Notes under the pieces: model-generated
Seen by the model: the letters and a program-made list of their open reading frames with translations, nothing else
Told to the model about the DNA's origin: nothing
Database searches by the model: none
Translations under genes and position numbers: made by a program
Shown: positions 1-6,025 of the stretch, piece after piece
How positions within the stretch are numbered: position 1 is the stretch's first letter
Layout: the number at the start of each line of letters is the position of its first letter
Assembly: GCA_016282215.1 (NCBI GenBank)
Contig: JAEEKC010000175.1
Span: 1 to 8,827, forward strand
Reading direction: 5' to 3'
Length of the DNA: 8,827 nt
Source: Lachnospiraceae bacterium
Lineage (GTDB): Bacteria > Bacillota > Clostridia > Lachnospirales > Lachnospiraceae

Positions 1-213
1 CCTGTCTTTTTCCTTTTCTTCCTCCACGGGCTCATCTTGCGTATAGGGATCCAGTTCCTCGAGCTTCCGGTTCAGCGCACGGAAAGCCTCGGATACCGCC
101 TTCTTTTCAAGATACAGCGGATCTTCTTCCTGAGCATTTGCATATACATTAAACTCCTCGAGATACTTTTTCTGCCTTTTTTTCAGCCTTGATGCGTTTT
201 CTTTCTTCGGCAT
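1..213 (-). CDS. Hypothetical charged protein, 3' end cut by the left window edge
   Basis: An open frame starts at ATG 213-211 and runs off the left edge, so only the first 71 residues are visible. It begins MPKKENASRLKKRQKKYLEE and ends in an acidic/basic stretch (EPVEEEKEKDR). About half the residues are charged, no membrane segment or signal peptide is visible, and the composition predicts helix or coiled coil. The start is supported by an AAAGGA ribosome site seven bases upstream and by a gap of only 45 bp to the end of the 492-aa gene. It therefore probably belongs to the same transcription unit as the two large charged proteins upstream. The basic MP[KR]K opening also resembles the 986-aa protein (MPRKDKRKK). 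I do not recognise a family, and nothing in the visible part indicates a function. Confidence 0.7.
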   Translation of the reverse strand, partial: MPKKENASRLKKRQKKYLEEFNVYANAQEEDPLYLEKKAVSEAFRALNRKLEELDPYTQDEPVEEEKEKDR

Positions 214-258
214 AACGTTGTCCTTTCTGTTTCCGGCTTATCTATCAGTTTTTCTTCA

Positions 259-1737
259 TCACGGTTTTCTGACGTGTTGATTCTTTGCAGGATTTTCCCG
301 CTCAAGCCGGGCATTAAAAGCCTCTAATATGCTTTTGGCTTTTTGATGGATCTCGCCGGATGCATACAGTCTGTCCTTTCCCGTCTGCGTGACGGGTTCC
401 ATGAAGGTACCCTTTCTGGTCATGTAATAATGGGCGCTGGCATAGTTCAGTTTTCTCATATCACCTACGGTCAGTGTTCCGGCGTCTGCCTTATCATTGA
501 CATTCTTCAGTGCCTTCATCATCGTTTCATTGACACCCTTCCTGACCTCATGATTGTTATAGGCATCCATGTTTTCATACATATCCTTGAAAAACTGCCT
601 TTCTTTATCAGACAACTTAAAGGGCTCTTTCTCCACTGCCGGATCACCTGCTGCGGCGATGGTATCACCGGCAGACCTGGTCACCCTGGCCTTCATTTCT
701 CTGCGGTATCTCTCTACGAAATCTTTGGAACTGCCGCCCTCTTTGATGAGCCTTTGAAAGATCACATCATACTCCATCTTTTCGCGCATATCCGCGATCT
801 TATCGTTGTAATACTTCAGCGTATGGTCATTTCTGTTTCTTACCGTGGGCACGGGCTGGAAAAATTCCCCATCTTTCAGCCATTTCTGGGGCGGACAGAT
901 CTTCTCATCCCTGCCTTTGCCGAAAAATCCCCTTGCAACGTTCGCGCGGCTCTGCGAAAGCATCTGTGCAAAGATCAGATCCGCCGCCTGCGTTGCATGC
1001 TTGATATCGATCGGGAACGGATTCTCCTTTGCCTCTTTTAATTTGTTTTTGCAGACATCCTGCAGCTGTCCGACTGTGCAGCTTGGATTATGTACTTCAC
1101 CGAAAAATCTCTTTTTCTTGAAATAATCCAGTTTCGTCTCCGGATCATTGTAAAATTCTTCCGCAATCTGTGCTCTTTTCTCATCCGAAGGCGCCTCGAT
1201 ATCCTTCTCTAAGATATCAAAGCAGATCTTCATCGCACGATCATCCTTGAGATTTCCCAAAACCAGGCTGCCCTCCGGAAGATGTGCCAGATCATCGATC
1301 AGCTGCTGCGCAATCTCATTCTTCTCAAGGTAATCCTGATAGTAGACCTCCCTGTCCTTACCATACTCGTTGTCCGGACAATAGTTATATCTGATCAGGG
1401 CACGGTCCAGTAAAAAACGCTTGATCTTCTCTTTGCGGACACGCTTATCACTCAGGGAATAAGCATCTTTATGAAGAAGAAAATCCTCCGGCTTCATTTC
1501 ATCGACTTTGTTTCTCGCGATCATCCGCAAACCGGGTTTCTTTTCCGGGTCTTTTTTCTGCTCTCTTTCTTTCAGAGATACCTTATTCTGAATGCCGGCG
1601 CCTTCACTGACGTCAATATCTTTTGCCTTTAAGTATTCATTCAGATTCAGGTTTTCAATATCATCCTGCAGCTCTTCTGTTTTTTCTTCTTTCTGCGGCA
1701 GGGGAAAGTCTTCCTCCAAAAGATCAGATTCCTTCAT
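259..1737 (-). CDS. Large hypothetical, mostly helical charged protein (492 aa)
   Basis: I do not recognise this protein. It begins MKESDLLEEDFPLPQ at ATG 1737-1735, with GGGAGG eight bases upstream, and ends at TGA 261-259. There is no signal peptide or transmembrane segment, so it is probably cytosolic. Residues 1-80 are acidic/basic and low in complexity. Residues about 80-345 look like folded helical sequence with aromatic residues and scattered Cys (for example C120, C172, C220, C228, C281). Residues about 345-375 form an Ala/Gly-rich linker. Residues about 375-480 form a last helical module containing NETMMKALKNVND (403-415) and SAHYYMTRKG followed by TGKDRL (about 434-457). A similar arrangement, M..A......Y...K.....R......, occurs near residues 595-690 of the upstream 986-aa protein, which suggests a shared domain. 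No catalytic motif is visible. It lies 170 bp after the 986-aa gene and 45 bp before the next charged gene, probably in one operon. Confidence 0.85.
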   Translation of the reverse strand: MKESDLLEEDFPLPQKEEKTEELQDDIENLNLNEYLKAKDIDVSEGAGIQNKVSLKEREQKKDPEKKPGLRMIARNKVDEMKPEDFLLHKDAYSLSDKRVRKEKIKRFLLDRALIRYNYCPDNEYGKDREVYYQDYLEKNEIAQQLIDDLAHLPEGSLVLGNLKDDRAMKICFDILEKDIEAPSDEKRAQIAEEFYNDPETKLDYFKKKRFFGEVHNPSCTVGQLQDVCKNKLKEAKENPFPIDIKHATQAADLIFAQMLSQSRANVARGFFGKGRDEKICPPQKWLKDGEFFQPVPTVRNRNDHTLKYYNDKIADMREKMEYDVIFQRLIKEGGSSKDFVERYRREMKARVTRSAGDTIAAAGDPAVEKEPFKLSDKERQFFKDMYENMDAYNNHEVRKGVNETMMKALKNVNDKADAGTLTVGDMRKLNYASAHYYMTRKGTFMEPVTQTGKDRLYASGEIHQKAKSILEAFNARLERENPAKNQHVRKP

Positions 1738-1769
1738 ATGTATTGCCTCCCGAAGTATTATCAGTTTTC

Positions 1770-1880
1770 GGCTGTCATACGCCCCTCATCAGTCGCCTTC
1801 GGCGACAGCCGTCTCGCCTGCCGGCTCGGTCCACGCTGGGCAAGCGCCACCGGCGCTTAGCGACCCTGGTGGGGGAAGCC
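1770..1880. repeat. GC-rich multi-hairpin intergenic repeat (MITE/REP-like)
   Basis: This compact element in the 170-bp gap between the two large genes is clearly richer in GC than its surroundings. It contains several inverted repeats: GTCGCC/GGCGAC (1792-1797 and 1801-1806, loop TTC), AAGCGCC/GGCGCTT (1842-1848 and 1852-1858, loop ACC), AGCCG/CGGCT (1807-1811 and 1822-1826), and a longer-range GGCTGTC/GACAGCC pair (1770-1776 and 1804-1810) that competes with the first. Its ends, CCCCTCATC on the left and GGGGGAAGCC on the right, match my recollection of palindromic repeats scattered through gut Firmicutes genomes. No second copy lies in this window, so its repetitive nature is inferred from form. 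It may fold in the mRNA between the two genes and either attenuate or stabilise the transcript. No U-run follows the hairpins on the minus strand, so it is not a canonical terminator. Confidence 0.6.
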
Positions 1881-1907
1881 TTTATCCGGCATTTTCAAAA
1901 AAAGCAA

Positions 1908-4868
1908 CTATTTCATCACTCTTCCGCCCGGTTTGCGAGCCTGTGTCTTACGGTCAATGACGTTTGTATCATCAACGGAAGTCTTCTTGCCCTTTTGGCC
2001 TTCCGGTGCGGCTTTTCCCTTCCCGTCTGCGTCAAGTTTGCCCTTCACATCCAGGTTTCCGGAATAATCAGCAGTCGGTTTCTTCACCGTTACCTTCTCG
2101 GTACGGAAGCCCTCTTCGATATTCTTTACTTTCTCTGCCCGCCGAAGCGCATTGGCTCTCTCATAGGCTCTGTTATACATCTCGAAATCCGGTTCAAAAT
2201 CATTCATGGACTTGGAATGTGACACATAATTTCTGATGCCGATAAATTCATCATTAGTAAACAGATCTTCCCGGTTCGTTTTTATTTTTGTCTGCACGGA
2301 GAACAGATTTTTTCCGAAGGTATCCGCTTCACTTACGATCTCGCCGACGCTCTTTGATACCGGCAGCTGAATTTCCGTTTTGTAACCGGCTGTGGTATCC
2401 TTCTGGATCCTGAATACGTCCTGCAGGGTAAGTCTCTGACCGTCAGGCTTGATCGGGTTCGGATCGCCTTCGATACCGTAGATATGCCTGTAGCCTTCCC
2501 GCAAAGCTTCCATCCGTCCGGACGTCATTTCTTTATCGATCATCTTCTTAGCATCGCCCGCCTCATAGGCAGCCTTTGCCTCATCCTGACGCTGAGCCAG
2601 AAACTCTGCCATTTTCTCGTGATCCGTACACTTCCATTTCATGCCGTTATACTTATTGACCATATCTGTCACGAGAGCAAGCTGATTCAGATATTCAGGA
2701 TTCGAAAGCTGAGGATCCTCCATCTTCAGGGCTGCCTCCTCCAGATTGATCCTGAGATTCTCCCTGATATTCTCAACCTTTTTATTGACGCGTTCCAGAT
2801 TCCTTGCATAGTCGGCTTCCAGGTCTTTTAGCATATCCACAGCAGCAAAAATACGCTTTTGCTCACGCTTTTGCCTTTTCTTGCTGTCTTTTCTGTTCGG
2901 ATCCTCCGCAAAATCCTGTTCCTTGCGGGCCAGATACCGCTTGATCGCCTGGATTGTTTTTTCCTGCTTGGATAAAAGCGCCGCATCATCGGCCAGGCTT
3001 ACCACACTGTCCGGGCCGCCGTATCTTTCCGTGCTGAAGCGTGCCAGATCATGAACCGCATTTTTCATCATGCGAAATTCACTGGAACCCAGACCGAACA
3101 TGTTAAAGTCCACCTGATCCACTTTGCTTTTCAGGCGGGCAGCGGTTTTTTCGACGCCGGTGATATTCTTCTTGTCTGTCTTTGCCTCTGTCACTTTCGC
3201 CTTATTCCACTCTCTTATCCGGACGCGGTTTTCTCTTGCTCTTTCCTTCCTTTTATTCTCAGCCTCGATCGCCTTCCTTCGTTCTTCTGCCCTTCTTTCC
3301 TCTTCAGCCTTCTTTGCCGCCTGCTCCTGCCTGAAGAAATACATTTTTTCATTGTTCAGGGCATCGTTCAGATGATAATCAATAAAATTCTGCCTTGATA
3401 ATTCCCTTTGCTCAGGCTTTGTACGCCGGGGAAACGGTCCGATCACAGCCTCTTCGAACAATTCGCTGTTCATCGCCTCCTTACAGGTATCCAGACGCTT
3501 TGCGTCGCTTGCAATCCTTGTAAAGAGTTGGTCCGCCAGGGGATCGTTGGCAGCCTTTTTCGCTTTCTCTGCAGGCATCCTGTCAGATACCAAAATTACA
3601 TAGTACTCCTTCAGTTTTTCAGTACGCTGCTTCAGGTTTGCCTTCTCATAATCCTCCTGGGTAAAGGGAAATTCATCCAGGGCTTTTTGTCTGGCCTCGG
3701 GGTTCTTCCGTACCTTATCGATCTCTCTTTGGTCTTCGTCCTTCTCTAACAGCGTATTGACATACTTTCGGCTGGGATTATTCTCAGGTCCTTCTTCGAT
3801 CCCCGCTCCTTCTGCAAAGGACTTCTTTGCCCGCTGAAAGAGAAATTCCCTTTCCTTTTCTAATTCTCTTTTGAAAAAAGTCTTGTTAAAATTGCCAGTG
3901 AGACGTTCAAAGTCGTTCACATCATATTTCAGGCTGGTTCCGGGCGCAAATTTCTTGTAGGTATCGATATACTCTTTCAGCAGCTGATCCTGGTGCGTCC
4001 GTGGGGTATCTTTATCAAGCGGCGTATTCTTGATCTTGTCATACTGTGCCTTCATGGCATCCTTGAATTCCTGCGGCACCTTCATGACTGCGATCTTTTC
4101 ATGATACTCCCGGAAAATCCTTGCCGCCAGCCCGGAGTTTGCTCCCCAGCCGTTCTTTTTCATCTGCTCATTATACGATTTTCTTTCTGCCTCCAGCTCG
4201 GCCTCTGCCTTCTTCCTGGCCTCTTCAGCTTTTCTGGCCTCTTCTTTTCTCCTTCTGACCTCTTCGGTTTTTTCTCTGACAGGCTCAAACTCAGCCTCGG
4301 AGAAGAAACTCAGTGTCCTGTTTGCAAAATCATCCAGCTCTGCTTTGGCAAAATAGGAAAGCGTTTTGTTCGTTTCCAAAACTGCTCTGGCTTCATCCTT
4401 GATCCCGGACACAAAGTCATATCGTTTTTCCGCCGTATCCAACGGTGTCTTGACGATCTTCTGACAGATCTCCAATAGCTTCGGATCTCCGGAATCCATC
4501 GCCGTTCTATATAAATATTCCAGAGCCCTTTTATCCCCGATCACTTTCTTAGATACGCCGGATGGTTCATGATTCCAGCCGTTTTCCTGCGCAATTCTTA
4601 TGAAACCATCCACACTATAATGGAAACTGTTCCTGAAATTTCTCCTGTTCTTATCTTTATTCTGGCCATACAAATAATCGATCCGATGCTGCTCATCATC
4701 TAAACCGGCATAAACACCTGTTTTTTTCTTTTCACCGGCTTCCTTTTCAGCAGCCTTCTTTTCAGCGGCCTGCTTTTCCTGCTCTTCACGCTCTGCGGCA
4801 AGCTGTTTGTTTCTTTCGATATCCTCCTGTGTCAGGTATCTTTTCTTTCTTTTGTCCTTTCTCGGCAT
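1908..4868 (-). CDS. Very large hypothetical coiled-coil-rich protein (986 aa)
   Basis: I do not recognise this protein. The open frame could be extended by 48 codons to ATG 5012-5010. I choose ATG 4868-4866 (MPRKDKRKKRYLTQ) because AGGAGG lies nine bases before it and the upstream extension reads like untranslated leader. The stop is TAG 1910-1908. The protein is soluble in appearance, with no signal peptide or membrane helices. It alternates highly charged Lys/Glu/Arg/Ala tracts of coiled-coil type (about 14-48, 197-240 and 514-555) with more ordinary helical segments (about 75-190, 245-510, 570-920). It ends in a Gly/Lys/Asp-rich basic tail (930-986). TPLD occurs twice (141-144 and 282-285). 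Residues about 595-690 (SSEFRMMKNAVHDL, then KRYLARKE and KKRQKREQKR) are arranged like the C-terminal module of the 492-aa protein. It is the first gene of the left-hand set of charged proteins, and a scaffold or structural role is only a guess. Confidence 0.85.
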   Translation of the reverse strand: MPRKDKRKKRYLTQEDIERNKQLAAEREEQEKQAAEKKAAEKEAGEKKKTGVYAGLDDEQHRIDYLYGQNKDKNRRNFRNSFHYSVDGFIRIAQENGWNHEPSGVSKKVIGDKRALEYLYRTAMDSGDPKLLEICQKIVKTPLDTAEKRYDFVSGIKDEARAVLETNKTLSYFAKAELDDFANRTLSFFSEAEFEPVREKTEEVRRRKEEARKAEEARKKAEAELEAERKSYNEQMKKNGWGANSGLAARIFREYHEKIAVMKVPQEFKDAMKAQYDKIKNTPLDKDTPRTHQDQLLKEYIDTYKKFAPGTSLKYDVNDFERLTGNFNKTFFKRELEKEREFLFQRAKKSFAEGAGIEEGPENNPSRKYVNTLLEKDEDQREIDKVRKNPEARQKALDEFPFTQEDYEKANLKQRTEKLKEYYVILVSDRMPAEKAKKAANDPLADQLFTRIASDAKRLDTCKEAMNSELFEEAVIGPFPRRTKPEQRELSRQNFIDYHLNDALNNEKMYFFRQEQAAKKAEEERRAEERRKAIEAENKRKERARENRVRIREWNKAKVTEAKTDKKNITGVEKTAARLKSKVDQVDFNMFGLGSSEFRMMKNAVHDLARFSTERYGGPDSVVSLADDAALLSKQEKTIQAIKRYLARKEQDFAEDPNRKDSKKRQKREQKRIFAAVDMLKDLEADYARNLERVNKKVENIRENLRINLEEAALKMEDPQLSNPEYLNQLALVTDMVNKYNGMKWKCTDHEKMAEFLAQRQDEAKAAYEAGDAKKMIDKEMTSGRMEALREGYRHIYGIEGDPNPIKPDGQRLTLQDVFRIQKDTTAGYKTEIQLPVSKSVGEIVSEADTFGKNLFSVQTKIKTNREDLFTNDEFIGIRNYVSHSKSMNDFEPDFEMYNRAYERANALRRAEKVKNIEEGFRTEKVTVKKPTADYSGNLDVKGKLDADGKGKAAPEGQKGKKTSVDDTNVIDRKTQARKPGGRVMK

Positions 4869-4903
4869 GACTGAATTCCTCCTGTATTTTATATAAATTC
4901 CTG

Positions 4904-4925
4904 ATCCGGCAATCCGGATTTTTTT
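4904..4925 (+). terminator. Terminator-like hairpin facing the plus strand in the leader of the 986-aa gene
   Basis: ATCCGG (4904-4909), loop CAAT, CCGGAT (4914-4919), running into a block of seven Ts (4919-4925). In the plus direction this has the form of a short intrinsic terminator. In the minus direction it is only a hairpin in the 5' leader preceded by an A-run. No plus-strand gene precedes it, so it may block antisense transcription from the large gene, or it may be a leader structure of no known role. The stem is only six base pairs. Confidence 0.35.
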
Positions 4926-5029
4926 ATTAATCCTCTGACAGTAATACCCCAAAACCTTCCAAAGGGTTGCACTTTGCCATCCTGAATGATATATGACACA
5001 CCCGGCCGGCAAAACGTATAACCTTAAAT

Positions 5030-5058
5030 ATTTTACCTTTTTTTAGCGTTTTGTACAA
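5030..5058 (-). promoter_or_regulatory. Candidate sigma-A promoter for the 986-aa gene
   Basis: On the minus strand TTGTAC (5058-5053) and TAAAAT (5035-5030) are separated by exactly 17 bases within very AT-rich DNA. The -10 box matches the consensus at five of six positions, the -35 box only weakly. It lies just beyond the terminator of the preceding gene and would give a leader of about 150 bases before ATG 4868. The call rests on spacing and location only. Confidence 0.4.
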
Positions 5059-5101
5059 TATTTTTCGCCTTTTTATGCGGTTCTTTGTTACTTTTTTTCA
5101 T

Positions 5102-5137
5102 AAAAAAAAGAGCATGTGAAACAAAGCTTCCATGCTC
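5102..5137 (-). terminator. Rho-independent terminator of the YczE-family gene
   Basis: On the minus strand GAGCATG (5137-5131) pairs with CATGCTC (5116-5110) across a 14-base loop that can add a further GAA/TTC pairing. Eight Ts follow directly (5109-5102). It begins 62 bases after the stop of the membrane-protein gene, exactly where a terminator is expected, and separates that gene from the large charged genes downstream. Confidence 0.8.
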
Positions 5138-5139
5138 CA

Positions 5140-5153
5140 CCGCCCGAAGGCGG
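5140..5153 (-). other. Short stable hairpin with TTCG loop beside the terminator
   Basis: On the minus strand CCGCC-TTCG-GGCGG is a perfect five-base-pair stem closed by a UUCG tetraloop, two bases upstream of the main terminator stem. It probably adds stability to the 3' end of the membrane-protein transcript. On the plus strand the same hairpin is followed by AAAG and six Ts (5158-5163), so it could act weakly in that direction too. Confidence 0.45.
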
Positions 5154-5199
5154 AAAGTTTTTTGCAGCAGAATCCAATGAAACTATAGCAGTTTTCTCA

Positions 5200-5883
5200 T
5201 CAAGACTGTTTTTTGTTCAGGATCGGTCTTGCGATATGCCGGTTAAAGAACTCGATCAAAGGACCCATGAAAAATGCGGTAATGATCGTACCGACACCGG
5301 CAATGGTGGGAATGGCATTCGGTTTGCCGCCCGCCAGCAAAAACAGCGCGACGCCGATGATGACACAGCACAGGTCCGTTATGATCCTGACATATTGAAA
5401 CTTTCCCTTTTTCCAGGTATTGACAATGATCAGCGCCACCGCATCATAGGTGGAAACGCCGAGGTCCGCCGTCATATAAAAGGCCGATCCGAAACAGATC
5501 ACCACAACACCGACCACAAGGCAAAGCACCCTGACCGGCAGGGACGGATCCACGATGACGGTCTGTAAAAACTCGTAGGTAAACTGCGTAATATAGCCTA
5601 AAAGAAACAGATTGATAAAAGTTGCGATCCCGATGTAATGCCTGTCAAAGATCAGCGCAAATAAGAATAAAATGGCATTTGCGATAATGTACAGCAGCCC
5701 GAAATCCAGCGGCACCAGTACATCCAGACCTGCCATAAAAGACTGAAAAGGATCCACGCCAAGGGCCGCGATCTTGAATACGCCGACGCTGACAGCGCAG
5801 ATGATCACGCCCGCAAAAGACATGGCGATCCTTTTTCCCAGATTGTCGATTTTTTGTTTTTTCGTTTCCTGCTCACTCATCAT
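5200..5883 (-). CDS. YczE-family integral membrane protein (227 aa)
   Basis: This is a polytopic inner-membrane protein of the YczE/YyaS (COG2364-like) family, whose substrate is not firmly known. A short charged N-terminus (about 16 residues) is followed by six likely membrane segments (about 17-40, 58-79, 84-108, 117-137, 165-184 and 194-212) and a basic tail. The family's internal duplication is visible: AALGVDPFQSF (39-49) and ADLGVSTYDAV (139-149) occupy equivalent places in the two halves, exactly 100 residues apart. The length fits the family. The protein begins MM. GAGCGG upstream is spaced better for the second ATG (5880-5878), so the true product may be one residue shorter. It has its own terminator and lies 142 bp after the SPFH gene, so it may be transcribed alone. 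The family assignment is firm for fold and weak for function. Confidence 0.85.
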   Translation of the reverse strand: MMSEQETKKQKIDNLGKRIAMSFAGVIICAVSVGVFKIAALGVDPFQSFMAGLDVLVPLDFGLLYIIANAILFLFALIFDRHYIGIATFINLFLLGYITQFTYEFLQTVIVDPSLPVRVLCLVVGVVVICFGSAFYMTADLGVSTYDAVALIIVNTWKKGKFQYVRIITDLCCVIIGVALFLLAGGKPNAIPTIAGVGTIITAFFMGPLIEFFNRHIARPILNKKQS

Positions 5884-5887
5884 TTTC

Positions 5888-5902
5888 CGCTCTTGAATTT
5901 AT
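5888..5902 (-). repeat. 15-bp sequence shared with the rubrerythrin upstream region
   Basis: On the minus strand ATAAATTCAAGAGCG occurs here, just before the start of the YczE-family gene and overlapping its ribosome site. The identical 15 bases recur at 7892-7906 upstream of rubrerythrin, in the same orientation. They may be copies of a regulatory or promoter element (TAAATT resembles a -10 box). In AT-rich DNA chance cannot be excluded. Confidence 0.4.
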
Positions 5903-5962
5903 CAGTAGTTTACCGGCTCAACATTTTCATATCGGGCTTTACACTACCATTTGATTAGATGT

Positions 5963-5977
5963 TTTCGGCTGCCGAAA
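5963..5977. other. Inverted repeat between the SPFH and YczE-family genes
   Basis: TTTCGGC (5963-5969) and GCCGAAA (5971-5977) are a perfect seven-base inverted repeat with a single central base. It lies 49 bases after the SPFH stop and may end that transcript weakly. On the minus strand no T-run follows, so it could equally be a protein-binding palindrome in the leader of the membrane-protein gene. A TATAAT hexamer on the minus strand (5993-5988) lies just upstream but has no good -35 partner. Confidence 0.35.
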
Positions 5978-6025
5978 TTTTCAACGAATTATATACTGCC
6001 GAATTTTCTTTGTTTCCGTATTTTC

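Larger units (their letters stand above)
4869..5199. other. 331-bp intergenic region: leader, promoter candidate and terminators
   Basis: This is the longest gene-free stretch in the window. Read on the minus strand from the right it holds the hairpins that end the YczE-type gene (5102-5153), an AT-rich tract with a promoter candidate (5030-5058), and then a leader of about 150 bases with a GCCGGC-rich spot (5001-5010), a small hairpin (4904-4919) and the AGGAGG ribosome site of the 986-aa gene. I see no conserved riboswitch, T-box or tRNA, and no convincing small ORF. Confidence 0.6.

Noticed and set aside
343..1126. Plus-strand open frames (232, 93 and 62 residues) opposite the 492-aa gene
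   Set aside because: They lie wholly within a well-supported minus-strand gene, lack convincing ribosome sites and give Cys/His/Leu-rich translations typical of the reverse strand of Lys/Glu-rich coding DNA.
3100..3400. Possible repeat array or low-complexity non-coding DNA in the CT-rich plus strand
   Set aside because: The CT-rich bias is explained by Lys/Glu/Arg codons of the charged coiled-coil tract on the minus strand. There are no regular repeat units and spacers, so it is not a CRISPR array or satellite.
4869..5012. 48-codon N-terminal extension of the 986-aa protein
   Set aside because: The upstream ATG lacks a ribosome site, the translated segment is unlike the rest of the protein, and ATG 4868 has AGGAGG at nine bases.
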